NCBI RefSeq assembly: GCF_001544755.2
Contig: NZ_FCOF02000001.1
Location: forward strand, 124,001 to 188,000
DNA from: Caballeronia catudaia
Lineage (GTDB): Bacteria > Pseudomonadota > Gammaproteobacteria > Burkholderiales > Burkholderiaceae
Direction: 5' to 3'
DNA: 64,000 bases
The translations under genes and the position numbers were made by a program. Positions 37,606 to 45,994 of this stretch are shown in pieces. Under the pieces are notes generated by a model. The model did not search any database. It was not told the DNA's origin and was given only the letters and a program-made list of their open reading frames with translations. Position 1 is the first letter of the stretch. Each line of letters opens with the position of its first letter.

Positions 37606-38403
37606 ATGAACAACACACGCGTCAAGGCGACGCTGGCCCAAGCCACGCTCGTGGTGAGCATGTTGTCGGGAGTCGCATTGACGTTGCAGGGCTGCGCGCT
37701 CGCGGTCGTCGGCGCGGCGGCAGGCGGCACGTTGATCGCCACGGATCGCCGCACGCTCGGCGCGCAGACCGAAGACCGCGAGATCCAGATCAAGGCGAGC
37801 TCGCGGATCAACGAGAATCTGCCCGATACGGCGCATGTCAACGTGACCGTGTTCAACCGGCGCGTGCTGCTGACGGGCGAAGTGCCCGACGAAGCGTCGA
37901 AGCAGAAGGCCGAAGCGGTCGTGCGCGACATCAGCAACGTGGGCAGCATCGTCAACGAGCTGGCGATTCAGGGCGCGAGCTCGATTTCATCGCGCGCGAA
38001 CGACTCGTATCTCGAAGGCCGCGTGAAGACCGCGATGGTGGGCGAGAAGGACTTGCGCGCGAACTACTACAAGGTGGTGTGCGAGCGCGGCGTCGTCTAT
38101 CTGATGGGACTCGTCACGCAGGACGAAGGCGCGCATGGCGCCGATGTCGCCGCGCGCGTGTCGGGCGTCGAACAGGTCGTGAAGGTCTTCCAGTACATCA
38201 AGCCGGAAGAAGCGCAGGCGCTGGAGGCGGCTGCCGCATCCGACGCGAGCGCGGTGTCGGCGGCGAGGGCGCCGGCGCCCGAAGCGACGGTCGGCACAGT
38301 GCCTGATTCGGGCGTGAGCTCGCGTCCGCTGGATACGCAGTCGCCCGCACCGGTGAAGAACTCGGACGTGCATCCGGGCAATCCGGCTCCGGCGGCGAAA
38401 TGA
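37606..38403 (+). CDS. dolP: BON-domain lipoprotein DolP (YraP)
   Basis: A 265-residue lipoprotein. The lipobox LQGC places the lipid-modified Cys near residue 30. Two BON domains follow (NLPDTAHVNVTVFNRRVLLT and YLEGRVKTAMVGEKDLRANYYKV), the double-BON plan of DolP/YraP, an outer-membrane integrity factor. A C-terminal Ala/Pro-rich tail of about 60 residues is longer than in E. coli. Its stop overlaps the cytochrome start (ATGA). Confidence 0.88.
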   Translation: MNNTRVKATLAQATLVVSMLSGVALTLQGCALAVVGAAAGGTLIATDRRTLGAQTEDREIQIKASSRINENLPDTAHVNVTVFNRRVLLTGEVPDEASKQKAEAVVRDISNVGSIVNELAIQGASSISSRANDSYLEGRVKTAMVGEKDLRANYYKVVCERGVVYLMGLVTQDEGAHGADVAARVSGVEQVVKVFQYIKPEEAQALEAAAASDASAVSAARAPAPEATVGTVPDSGVSSRPLDTQSPAPVKNSDVHPGNPAPAAK

Positions 38404-38744
38404 ACGTGCTGCGTTTGATGTTTGGCACGGCGATTGTCGCCGCGTCGTTCGGTGCATGCGCGGCAGAGCAGCCGGTGGCATCCGCAAACGCGATGGCGAT
38501 CGCGCGCAGCAACGCGTGCATGGGCTGTCATGCGATCGATCGCAAGCTCGTGGGGCCGTCGTTTCAGCAGGTCGCCGAGAAGTACAAGGGACAGCCGCAG
38601 GCGAGCGCGCAGCTCGAAAAAAAAGTGAAGAACGGCGGCGCGGGCGTATGGGGTCCGATTCCGATGCCCTCGCATCCCAGAATGAATGATGCGGATATCA
38701 AGACCGTCGTCGGATGGGTTCTGGCGGGAGCGCCGCAGAAGTGA
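38400..38744 (+). CDS. Class I cytochrome c (c551-like)
   Basis: A 114-residue periplasmic cytochrome. After a signal peptide (MNVLRLMFGTAIVAASFGAC) comes the haem-attachment CMGCH at residues 40-44 and the axial-Met segment WGPIPMPSHP, as in c551/c552-type electron carriers. It overlaps dolP by 4 bp, so it is co-expressed with the envelope gene block. Confidence 0.9.
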   Translation: MNVLRLMFGTAIVAASFGACAAEQPVASANAMAIARSNACMGCHAIDRKLVGPSFQQVAEKYKGQPQASAQLEKKVKNGGAGVWGPIPMPSHPRMNDADIKTVVGWVLAGAPQK

Positions 38745-38811
38745 GCGGCGCGGCATATCGTCGGCAGGCTTGCCTGATGGTGATTGCGCTGTGATACAAT
38801 TTCGGTTCGTT

Positions 38812-38887
<76 letters not shown>

Positions 38888-38900
38888 CCGAATCCTCTTT

Positions 38901-38929
38901 AAAACCGGTCACTTAGGCCGGTTTTTTTC
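38901..38929 (+). terminator. Terminator after tRNA-Ala copy 1
   Basis: AAAACCGG pairs with CCGGTTTT then a T-run. It is inside the island end, so the element appears to have brought its own terminator. Confidence 0.85.
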
Positions 38930-38970
38930 TTGGAGCTCCGCTTCCGTCATCGTCCGGTCCGCACCCCGCA

Positions 38971-39005
38971 GGGTGACATCAGGGTGACAGGTGCCTGCCT
39001 GTCAC
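38971..39005. repeat. Putative integrase arm sites, left end
   Basis: GGGTGACA at 38971-38978 and 38982-38989 (11-bp period), then an inverted copy giving GTGACAGG/CCTGTCAC (38984-38991 with 38998-39005). The same direct pair, with the same period, occurs at the right end. Confidence 0.6.
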
Positions 39006-39389
39006 GGCCGAGGATGTCATGAGAGTTGTCATTCGGTCAATCCTCCATCCCACACTAGCGCCTTCCAGCGGGCAACTGTTATGCATTTCACGCGGTAGTT
39101 GCAGCCGGGGACCTGCTTGCGACGGCGCACGAGCGCCCGTGAGCTTCGACCGTCCGCTGGACAAACGGGTTCGCGAACGTTCACGACTAGTATGACTCTT
39201 CCGGCGGCAGACGCTCGGAATGCAGAAGCGTCTCCAGCGATTATGGGTCGGGCCGAGGTCATAAGCGCAATAGATCTGTTCCGGTTAGCTACTCGCGGCG
39301 CAATAGACTTGGAAACCGGAGGCGGACGTCGAGACGGGCGCAGGTATAGCGCATACAATCCGATGCTCCTACTACGTCGCGGAAAAAAG

Positions 39390-41216
39390 ATGGCTGCCAA
39401 TGGTCCCAAAGTGCATCTCGATCACTTGATCAACCGGGAGAATTTGCGCTACCGGGGCAAACGCTCTGACGTCCTCCAAACGGGCGGTGGCGCGGGTCAT
39501 CGGCCTGATCCGAACATCCGCTTCGACGACATCCGAAACAGTTGGTTTGATAGGCTGCACAAACCCGATTTCCAGCGAGCTACTTGCGCTTGGGAGCCGG
39601 CGGCATGTGTCGTTTTTTTGAACTCGGTGATTCGTGGACGGATCATCCCGTCAATCATCCTGTGGCGAAGCAGCGAGAATGGATTGACGTTTGTGCTTGA
39701 CGGAGCGCACCGGCTATCCGTGCTTCGGGCGTGGATGATCGACGATTGGGGCGATAAGGCCGGTGATTTCTACAAGCATTACGAGAACCTAGAAGAGGTG
39801 CTTGCGGCTGCAAAGGCAACCCGAGCACTTGTCAGGGAGAAAGTCGGCCTTTTCACCGACTTCGAGGCCGCCCACGTCGAGTGGAACCGAATCGCTAAGA
39901 GCGGAGGCGCACCTCTTAAGGAAATGTCAGAGCGGGACGCCCAGATGGCGATGTTTTACTCTGACATGGTTGACTCTAGCAGGACGCTACACGCGCAATG
40001 GGAATTCGGAGACTACGAGGCGGCAGAGGAATCTTTCTTGGCGATCAACCGACAGGGCGTAAGTCTGGACGACGTCGAGCAGCTGCTCATCGAACATCGA
40101 AATGGCAGCCTGAGTCGGGTCATTATGAGCATCGCCAGTGCCGGTGCGTCCGGGGCAGCTGAGCGCTATTGGCCCCTGCCACATGACGCAAGTGGCCTAA
40201 CGCAAGGCGTCCGCGAGACGCTTGTTGGACTGAGTGACCGATGCAACGCGTTGCACCGTCTGCTGTTCGTACCACCGTTTGATGCGAATATCGTTGACAT
40301 CAATGTTCCTTTCCTAGTAACGCCCAGAAACTTCCGCCCCCATCAGCACCTCATCGAACTGCTGCCACTCCTGACGCGTGGGCCGATTGGCCGCGAGCGT
40401 TTTCCGCAGTTGTTAGGCGAGGATACAGGGGCAAGCGCCGAGCAAATCATTGTCAATGGGGACCAGCTGCTGGCCGCGTTGGAGAAAAAGCTCGGTCACC
40501 TGGCCGGGAAGAATTCCAATTCCCTTTCACTGTCGGTGGCGCCGCTGCTCTACTGGTACAACCGCAAAGCCGTTTTCGTTCGTGGTCTGTTTTACGGTTG
40601 GTGTCACTGGCTGCTGTCTGGCGATGACGAGCAAGTTCGAGATCGGAAACTCGCCTTGTCAGCCGTTCGTGGCGAACTGGAGGAAGTACTTATCCAGTAC
40701 AAAGAGGAAATTGCAGAGATCACGCACAGAATCGGCGGCGGGTTCAAGTCCGTGTACACAGTGGCCGACCTGCTCCAAAAGCTGGTAGAGACGTTGCTGC
40801 TCGGCAGATCCACCGCTATGGCCGCCCGGGACGATAAAATAAGGCAGATCGTCGGAGTAAAGCCCGCCCCTCGCTCAAGAAAAACTGGCGCTAGCCGCGC
40901 GTTTTCCAAAGATAGCCAGAAAGAGATCAACGTCCACGCACTCCTGAATTCGACGATCAAGTGCGAGATCTGCGGCGGCGTCGTGGACCTGAAGCAAGGG
41001 CTCCAGTATGACCACAAGCACGAGTACGCAAAGGGTGGGCGCAGTGTTGCGGAAAACGGCCGACCGACGCATCCGTTCTGCAACCTCTTCCGAGACCGCA
41101 TCACCGATTTGCGGAATGGCTCCGCCAGTATCCGCCTGCCAGATATTGCCAGTTCAATAACGGCCAAGCGGCTCCCCGAGCAACTGCATCTTTTCGACTC
41201 GTTTCCCGGAGAATGA
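39390..41216 (+). CDS. DUF262 domain protein with C-terminal HNH nuclease
   Basis: 608 residues from the ATG at 39390, which has a GGA-rich site just upstream and begins at the domain boundary; the frame is open to 39099 without homology. The N-terminal DUF262 (ParB/sulfiredoxin-like) domain shows KPDFQRATCAW (about 60), IRGRIIPSIILW and VLDGAHRLSVL (about 103). The C-terminus has an HNH/zinc motif CEICGG...YDHKHEYAKGG...FCNLFRD (about 525-570). DUF262-HNH proteins include the GmrSD type IV enzymes and other phage-defence nucleases. Here it leads a co-directional vsr and restriction gene run, so a defence role is likely (inference). Confidence 0.82.
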   Translation: MAANGPKVHLDHLINRENLRYRGKRSDVLQTGGGAGHRPDPNIRFDDIRNSWFDRLHKPDFQRATCAWEPAACVVFLNSVIRGRIIPSIILWRSSENGLTFVLDGAHRLSVLRAWMIDDWGDKAGDFYKHYENLEEVLAAAKATRALVREKVGLFTDFEAAHVEWNRIAKSGGAPLKEMSERDAQMAMFYSDMVDSSRTLHAQWEFGDYEAAEESFLAINRQGVSLDDVEQLLIEHRNGSLSRVIMSIASAGASGAAERYWPLPHDASGLTQGVRETLVGLSDRCNALHRLLFVPPFDANIVDINVPFLVTPRNFRPHQHLIELLPLLTRGPIGRERFPQLLGEDTGASAEQIIVNGDQLLAALEKKLGHLAGKNSNSLSLSVAPLLYWYNRKAVFVRGLFYGWCHWLLSGDDEQVRDRKLALSAVRGELEEVLIQYKEEIAEITHRIGGGFKSVYTVADLLQKLVETLLLGRSTAMAARDDKIRQIVGVKPAPRSRKTGASRAFSKDSQKEINVHALLNSTIKCEICGGVVDLKQGLQYDHKHEYAKGGRSVAENGRPTHPFCNLFRDRITDLRNGSASIRLPDIASSITAKRLPEQLHLFDSFPGE

Positions 41217-41246
41217 CGGCATGTGAGCCCCATCGAGGAAGCAAGT

Positions 41247-41696
41247 GTGGTGGATACCGTAGATCAGGCGACCCGCAGCCGGATAATGGCGCGGGTGCGT
41301 AGCAAGAACTCGTCGCCGGAAATGGTTGTACGTCGGCTCGTACACAGCGCCGGATACCGGTTCCGCTTGCACCGAAGAGACCTTCCGGGCACGCCCGACC
41401 TAGTGTTTCCCGGTCGGAACAAAGTCATATTTGTCCACGGCTGTTTCTGGCACCGCCATGAGGGGTGTGCGCTTGCTCGGATCCCCAAAACGCGCGTCGA
41501 TTTTTGGACCGCGAAGCTAGACGCAAACAGGGAAAGAGACGAGAGAAGCATCTCCGCGCTTCGAGCGCTGGGGTGGGAGGTCCTCGTACTATGGGAGTGT
41601 GAGCTGGTCGATGGTACAAGTTTGCTTCGACGACTCGTCGCTTTCTTGGGCCCCACCACCGCCAGTGCGGCAGGCCGACGAACGCCTCGTTCCTAG
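41247..41696 (+). CDS. vsr: Very short patch repair endonuclease (Vsr)
   Basis: 149 residues from a GTG at 41247 with GAGGAA upstream (41250 and 41223 are other GTG options). Motifs: DQATRSRIMARVRSKNSSPE, LPGTPDLVFPGRNKVIFVHGCFWHRH (catalytic Asp and His) and GWEVLVLWECEL. Vsr nicks at T:G mismatches formed when 5-methylcytosine deaminates, so it protects against mutation by a C5 methyltransferase; one is encoded 1 kb away. Confidence 0.93.
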   Translation: MVDTVDQATRSRIMARVRSKNSSPEMVVRRLVHSAGYRFRLHRRDLPGTPDLVFPGRNKVIFVHGCFWHRHEGCALARIPKTRVDFWTAKLDANRERDERSISALRALGWEVLVLWECELVDGTSLLRRLVAFLGPTTASAAGRRTPRS

Positions 41697-41768
41697 TGTT
41701 TATATGGATCGTAGGGTAGCATCGCTGCTTTTGCTCTAACCAAACTCGGCAAACCGCTCGGCGTTTAC

Positions 41769-42548
41769 ATGCATTCGGCCAAATTCGAAATCGACATAAT
41801 CAGCGCACTGTCCTCACAATTAGAAGCTGCTTTTGATAAATTGACTGCAGGGCAGCTTGCGCCCGCCCACACCGCCGCTCTCGAAAGCGACCAAGGCATT
41901 TACCAGCTTTATCACTCCGGTCTCTTAGTGTACGTTGGAAAGGCCGATAATTTGCGGACGCGGTTAGGCGAGCATTACTTGAAGATTAGCGGCCGGCAAG
42001 GGATCGACGTTAACGACATGGGTTTCAAGTGCCTTTATGTTCACGAGAACTGGGTTACGCTCGCCCCGGAAGCGTCAATGATTCGGCACTACAAGGCAAA
42101 AGCCTCCGGTGGATGTGAATGGAATGGCAACGGGTTCGGTCCTCATGATCCCGGACGCAATCGGGAACTGACTAATAAGGACCCGGACGGATTCGACACC
42201 CGCTATCCGATCAAGGCAGACTGGCCGTGTCATTGGATTGCGCCCGGTGAGTGGAACGTGTTGGATTTGCTGGTGGCGCTCAAGGACCCGAAGAGGCTGC
42301 CATATCTTATTCGTTACGAGACTGAACATCTCGGTCGCGACAAGTTCGCACATTTCAGCAAGGGACATCCAGATCACCGGACTGCTAGCGTGACCGTTCC
42401 GTCCGTCGATATGCCTGCAGTCGAGCTTCTTAAGTTGATAACGCGAGTTCTACCGGGTTGGCAGTCTACGGCGTTCCCTAGTCACATGATCCTGTACAAA
42501 GAGAATCGTGCTTACAAACACGGGACGCTGGTTCACTACCAACCCTAG
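41769..42548 (+). CDS. Type II restriction endonuclease, Eco29kI-like GIY-YIG family
   Basis: A 259-residue nuclease. The GIY-YIG core reads GIYQLYHSGLLVYVGKADNL with RTRLGEH following and a catalytic Glu in the segment LAPEASMIRHYK, then WNGNGFGPHDPGRNR. Overall layout and length resemble Eco29kI/NgoMIII, which cut CCGCGG as homodimers. Recognition of the same site is a guess from family. The partner methyltransferase is convergent, 120 bp downstream. Confidence 0.85.
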   Translation: MHSAKFEIDIISALSSQLEAAFDKLTAGQLAPAHTAALESDQGIYQLYHSGLLVYVGKADNLRTRLGEHYLKISGRQGIDVNDMGFKCLYVHENWVTLAPEASMIRHYKAKASGGCEWNGNGFGPHDPGRNRELTNKDPDGFDTRYPIKADWPCHWIAPGEWNVLDLLVALKDPKRLPYLIRYETEHLGRDKFAHFSKGHPDHRTASVTVPSVDMPAVELLKLITRVLPGWQSTAFPSHMILYKENRAYKHGTLVHYQP

Positions 42549-42668
42549 CGAGTCTTCAATACTCTCAGGTCAATCCAAGAGTTCGGCGTGGTCGCGGTGC
42601 GCGTGGCGCGGTACTCCTATCCCGTCACGCACGTGAAGAGGTGGCTGGTTTTCTTGCTTGGACCATGA

Positions 42669-43859
42669 TCAGTGCTGGACTGTTGTCGCCGTTGCCGCTG
42701 CTTCTTCAAGAACGTTCGCAACAGACCGAGACACGGCTTCGGCAAGACGAACAGGAACGGCATTCCCTAGTTGTCGCATCGTTTCCGACCACGAACCATG
42801 AAATCGGTACGAATCGGGGAATGTTTGAATCCGGGCTGCCTCGCGAACGGTAAAGTAGCGTACGGTTCCGTCAGGATAAGCAAGCATGTTCTCGCCGCCC
42901 GGAACTCCATGTACACCGGCCTTCAAGGTTTTTGCTGGTTCATCTAACGGACTCCCAGTGTGCCCCGGGTAGGCTCTAGCACCGCCATTGAAGACATGAT
43001 TGTGGAACTTGGTGGCTTGTTTGCTTTGCGGATCCGGTAAGTCCGAGATGGAATCGCGCACAGTCTGCCAAGGCATAAGCGGTTCCAACGGAAGTCTGGC
43101 GGCAAGCTTCGAGATTCGGGACTGTAGCCTCTGAGGTGGCGCAGGACGGTGCGTCTTCGGTATGCCATGCTTGTCCCAGTAACTGCCAGTGACGTACTTT
43201 GCGATCAACAGATCATCTTCCGAATGCGTCGGATCAGGGAATGACCACTCGATACCAAGATCGCTGCGGATACCCACGATGAATACACGCTCACGCTTCT
43301 GAGGCACTCCGTAGTCGGCGGCATTCAAAAGTCGAAACAAGATCTTGTACGTTGGCTTACGCTTCGAAGACGAGTGAATTCGCTCAAGGCGCGAAAGATG
43401 CTCAGCTTGGCTTTCGTTCTTCTTGATCGGCAAATCGGGGTACGCCAGCTGCAGGGTGACGTACTCGAAGTAACTGGCGAAGCTCTCGCGAAGCAGGCCT
43501 TTCACGTTCTCGAAGATGAACGCTTTGGGCTTGACGCGTCTAACAGACTCGATGGCCACTGGGAACATGTCTCGTTCGTCCATGTAACCGCCATGCTTCC
43601 CTCCCATTGAGAAAGGCTGGCACGGTGGACCACCCGAAACTACGTCGATCTTGCCTCTGTGAACGTCGTAATTGTAGGTTCGTGCGTCACCTTCGAACAA
43701 GTCGAAGCTCTCACCGTGGTCGGAGTAATGCCCCCGGTTCTCTCGGATAGTCTGACATGCGTCGGCATCCCATTCGACAACGGCATCGTGCACGAAGCCC
43801 GCTCTGGTGATTCCCATTGCGAGCCCCCCTGCGCCGGCAAAAAGCTCAAGGTTATTCAT
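42669..43859 (-). CDS. DNA (cytosine-5-)-methyltransferase
   Basis: A 396-residue C5 methyltransferase with all main motifs: I LELFAGAGGLAMG, IV GGPPCQPFSMGG (catalytic Cys), VI FENVKGLL, VIII QKRERVFIVGIR and X QLGNAVPVRLAEAV, with the target-recognition domain before IX/X. It protects host DNA from the restriction enzyme encoded tail-to-tail. The start codon directly abuts the stop of the small HTH gene upstream (TAGATG), so the two are translated from one message. Confidence 0.93.
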   Translation of the reverse strand: MNNLELFAGAGGLAMGITRAGFVHDAVVEWDADACQTIRENRGHYSDHGESFDLFEGDARTYNYDVHRGKIDVVSGGPPCQPFSMGGKHGGYMDERDMFPVAIESVRRVKPKAFIFENVKGLLRESFASYFEYVTLQLAYPDLPIKKNESQAEHLSRLERIHSSSKRKPTYKILFRLLNAADYGVPQKRERVFIVGIRSDLGIEWSFPDPTHSEDDLLIAKYVTGSYWDKHGIPKTHRPAPPQRLQSRISKLAARLPLEPLMPWQTVRDSISDLPDPQSKQATKFHNHVFNGGARAYPGHTGSPLDEPAKTLKAGVHGVPGGENMLAYPDGTVRYFTVREAARIQTFPDSYRFHGSWSETMRQLGNAVPVRLAEAVSRSVANVLEEAAATATTVQH

Positions 43860-44162
43860 CTAGTCTGTTTGATTGTTATCCAAGGGCAAGTCGGTTTGCC
43901 TATCTCCGCCAAAGCGTCCTTTGCGTCCTGCTCCTCTGGGCTTTTTCGGATCGATGTCCACGTGGCGCAAGACCTCGCGAAAATCGACCTCCCGCTCGGC
44001 GAGCAGGGCCATGAGCGTGACGATTACAGCGAGGTGAGCCGGCACGTCCCCTCGCGTAGCGCAGTTAGTCACTGAATTCCGGTTCATCCTTAGCAGCTCT
44101 GCGAACTCTCGGACGTTGATCCCGGCTCTGCCAAGTTGCCTTTGGAACTGTTCGTAGGTCAT
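43860..44162 (-). CDS. Small HTH regulator coupled to the methyltransferase
   Basis: A 100-residue protein. An N-terminal HTH is likely (YEQFQRQLGRAGINVREFAE, LLRMNRNSVTNCATRGDVPA), followed by a basic, Gly-rich tail. By size and position it may act as a controller protein timing methyltransferase and nuclease expression, but it is not close to classic C proteins as far as I can see. Its stop overlaps no gene but is immediately followed by the methyltransferase ATG. A perfect 16-bp palindrome lies about 50 bp upstream. Confidence 0.7.
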   Translation of the reverse strand: MTYEQFQRQLGRAGINVREFAELLRMNRNSVTNCATRGDVPAHLAVIVTLMALLAEREVDFREVLRHVDIDPKKPRGAGRKGRFGGDRQTDLPLDNNQTD

Positions 44163-44213
44163 GCAGCATTCTAGGCGGCCGCACGTAGTTTACACATTTT
44201 TTTGTTTGCCTTG

Positions 44214-44229
44214 CACATAAATTTATGTG
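44214..44229. promoter_or_regulatory. Palindromic operator candidate of the methyltransferase operon
   Basis: CACATAAATTTATGTG is a perfect 16-bp palindrome 52 bp upstream of the HTH gene start. A half-site ACACAT recurs at about 44192, nearer the gene. Confidence 0.5.
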
Positions 44230-44436
44230 TCACTCGTCGCTTGATGTGCGAAAGGCGTCCATCCAAGGGTCCGGACTGCTATCCCAAATCTCGGGCGGTT
44301 GTCTCTCACTCGCGGGCTCGAACAACCAACAACCGGTCAAGCCTTTAACCCTATCTTTGAAGTCAGTTCCTGCAGCGATAGGGGGGTCTATTTCTGGGCA
44401 GCTTCGAAGAAAAAACCAGAGCATCAGCACTTGGAG

Positions 44437-44634
44437 TCACCGTCGTTCCAAGGCTTGCTTCGCTTGCTTCAATGCTGTCAGGTTGCGATGGAGAGTGAAC
44501 AGCAAACGTCGTGACGAGGAAGCGTCGAGCCCATCCCTTGTCTGCCGCATAAGCCGGTCCGTCTGAACCTCAATTTCCTGCTGGCACATCTGGATGGCCT
44601 TTTCGACTGCACGGAGTTCATATTCGACGCTCAT
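44437..44634 (-). CDS. Small coiled-coil hypothetical protein
   Basis: 65 residues from the ATG at 44634, which has GGGAAG seven bases upstream (an upstream in-frame ATG at 44676 has less support). The sequence MSVEYELRAVEKAIQMCQQE and RRLLFTLHRNLTALKQAKQA is heptad-like and probably helical. No family recognised. It lies between the methyltransferase operon and the resolvase. Confidence 0.5.
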   Translation of the reverse strand: MSVEYELRAVEKAIQMCQQEIEVQTDRLMRQTRDGLDASSSRRLLFTLHRNLTALKQAKQALERR

Positions 44635-44705
44635 AGGTGCTTCCCGTAAGCCACGGGTCATCGGGCGATGAGCCAAGAGTACACCCCTCCGGTCCCCCTG
44701 TAAGG

Positions 44706-44819
44706 TAGCTCACAAGGTATACAGTGAGAGCCTAGTAAGATTGATGATAGAAACCTAGCTCACAATGTTGACTGTCTTATGAGCTACCTGTACTATTGAG
44801 CCACTGAGATTATGAGCTA
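44706..44819. other. Putative res site: three dyads upstream of the resolvase
   Basis: Three inverted-repeat units: TAGCTCAC...GTGAGAGCCTA (44706-44734, centre GTATAC), TAGCTCA...TGAGCTA (44756-44786, perfect arms), and a weaker third ending TATGAGCTA (about 44788-44819). The layout of three subsites with one crossover-like TA centre is that of a Tn3-type res site, ending 13 bp before the resolvase start. Confidence 0.65.
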
Positions 44820-44831
44820 CAGGGAGCCAAC

Positions 44832-45434
44832 ATGAGAACCGTCTACTACGGTCGTATCAGCACCACGGAAGGTCAAACCAGCGCCACCCAATACGATGAT
44901 GCGAAAAGGTGTGGAGTCGATAAACGCAACGTCCATATCGATGAAGGCATCAGCGGATACCACGTAGCTCCTTCTGATCGTCCCGAATGGAAACGGGTCA
45001 TGGATAAGCTGTCAGAGGGTGGTGTGTTGCATGTTCGTTGGTTGGACCGAATCAGCCGCCGTTACGATGAACTCAGCGCCACCATGCGCCAGCTAATGGA
45101 AATGGGCGTGAAGGTCGTTTGTTCGATGAACGGGATGGAGTTTGATGGCACGGCTACTAGCCCCATCGCTAAGGCAACGAGGGATGCTGTGCTGGCCTTC
45201 ATCGCTGCTCAGGGTGAAGCGGATTACATGAGCCGTAGGGAGCTTCAGAAGCTTGGTATCGAGTCAGCCAAGGCAAGAGGTCAGCAGCTTGGCGCACCAC
45301 GGAAGGCTGAGGCTGTAGAGGTCCAAGCGTGGCGAGTCGATAACGGAGCCAGCATTGCAGCCACGGCAGCACACTTCGGGCTGTCAGTTGCCACGGTGAA
45401 ACGGTACTGTGCAGAGGTAGCAGCCCAAGCCTAA
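44832..45434 (+). CDS. Serine recombinase (resolvase family)
   Basis: A 200-residue resolvase. The catalytic Ser is residue 10 in YYGRISTTEGQTSATQ; the LDRISRRYDEL segment carries the active-site arginines, and the E-helix region EADYMSRRELQKLGIESAKA leads to a C-terminal HTH (GASIAATAAHFGLSVATVKRYC). AGGGAG precedes the ATG. The three-dyad region directly upstream is probably both its recombination site and its operator. It would resolve multimers of the element or of an ancestral plasmid. Confidence 0.9.
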   Translation: MRTVYYGRISTTEGQTSATQYDDAKRCGVDKRNVHIDEGISGYHVAPSDRPEWKRVMDKLSEGGVLHVRWLDRISRRYDELSATMRQLMEMGVKVVCSMNGMEFDGTATSPIAKATRDAVLAFIAAQGEADYMSRRELQKLGIESAKARGQQLGAPRKAEAVEVQAWRVDNGASIAATAAHFGLSVATVKRYCAEVAAQA

Positions 45435-45994
45435 CGCAGCGCTGTGTCCGCTGATTGATCGAACTTATTAATTCTAAAAGTTTTAATGAAATAAAGCGCC
45501 GTGGGGAATCGCCCTTTTCGATAGGCAGACGCAATTCTGTAGGCCTTAAGTCGAACGTGCGGTTAAAGCGATACAGAGTTTTCAGCCCAACCGTTGATTT
45601 GCAGGTGGTAACTATATAGCTAGTTGTGTTTGGCCCCCTTTCGTCTGGCGCTGGTTAATGTTCAGAGCAGTTATTCCTCTCGCTTAAAAGCGTGCCCCGC
45701 GAACGCCACAAAAAACGTTATTGATCCCAGTCTAGGCACCGAGAGAATATCAAAAGGAGCGTGACGCTTTTTCTAGTTCGTTGCCAAATCCTCTTAAAGG
45801 CTGTCGCCCCAGCACTATCCCGATTCAGTTCGCAATATCGGTTGCACAATTTTGCACATATGAGTTTGTACAAAACAAGGTTGTGCAAGAAGGGCTAAAC
45901 GTGTGCAGCCCTTAGGATTCCTAGGGTTTTTGTGCCTCGCGGAACCGATCTCGTGCAGAATTAACGCCGTTGCAAACCAGACAAGTGGCAGAAC
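45435..45994. other. Intergenic region with a TTGCACA motif cluster
   Basis: 560 bp without a gene, low in GC. Its 3' part carries four related motifs, TTGCACA (45842), TTGCACA (45852), TTGTACA (45866) and TTGTGCAA (45881); the outer ones form an inverted repeat. This is about 110 bp before the HNH-like gene. Confidence 0.5.

Noticed and set aside
39099-39389. A 97-codon N-terminal extension of the DUF262-HNH protein
   Set aside because: Low-complexity Arg/Ala content without homology; the ATG at 39390 has a better ribosome-binding site and begins near the domain boundary.
39029-39409. A 126-codon minus-strand frame at the left island end
   Set aside because: No ribosome-binding site, overlaps the start region of the DUF262-HNH gene, no recognisable domain.
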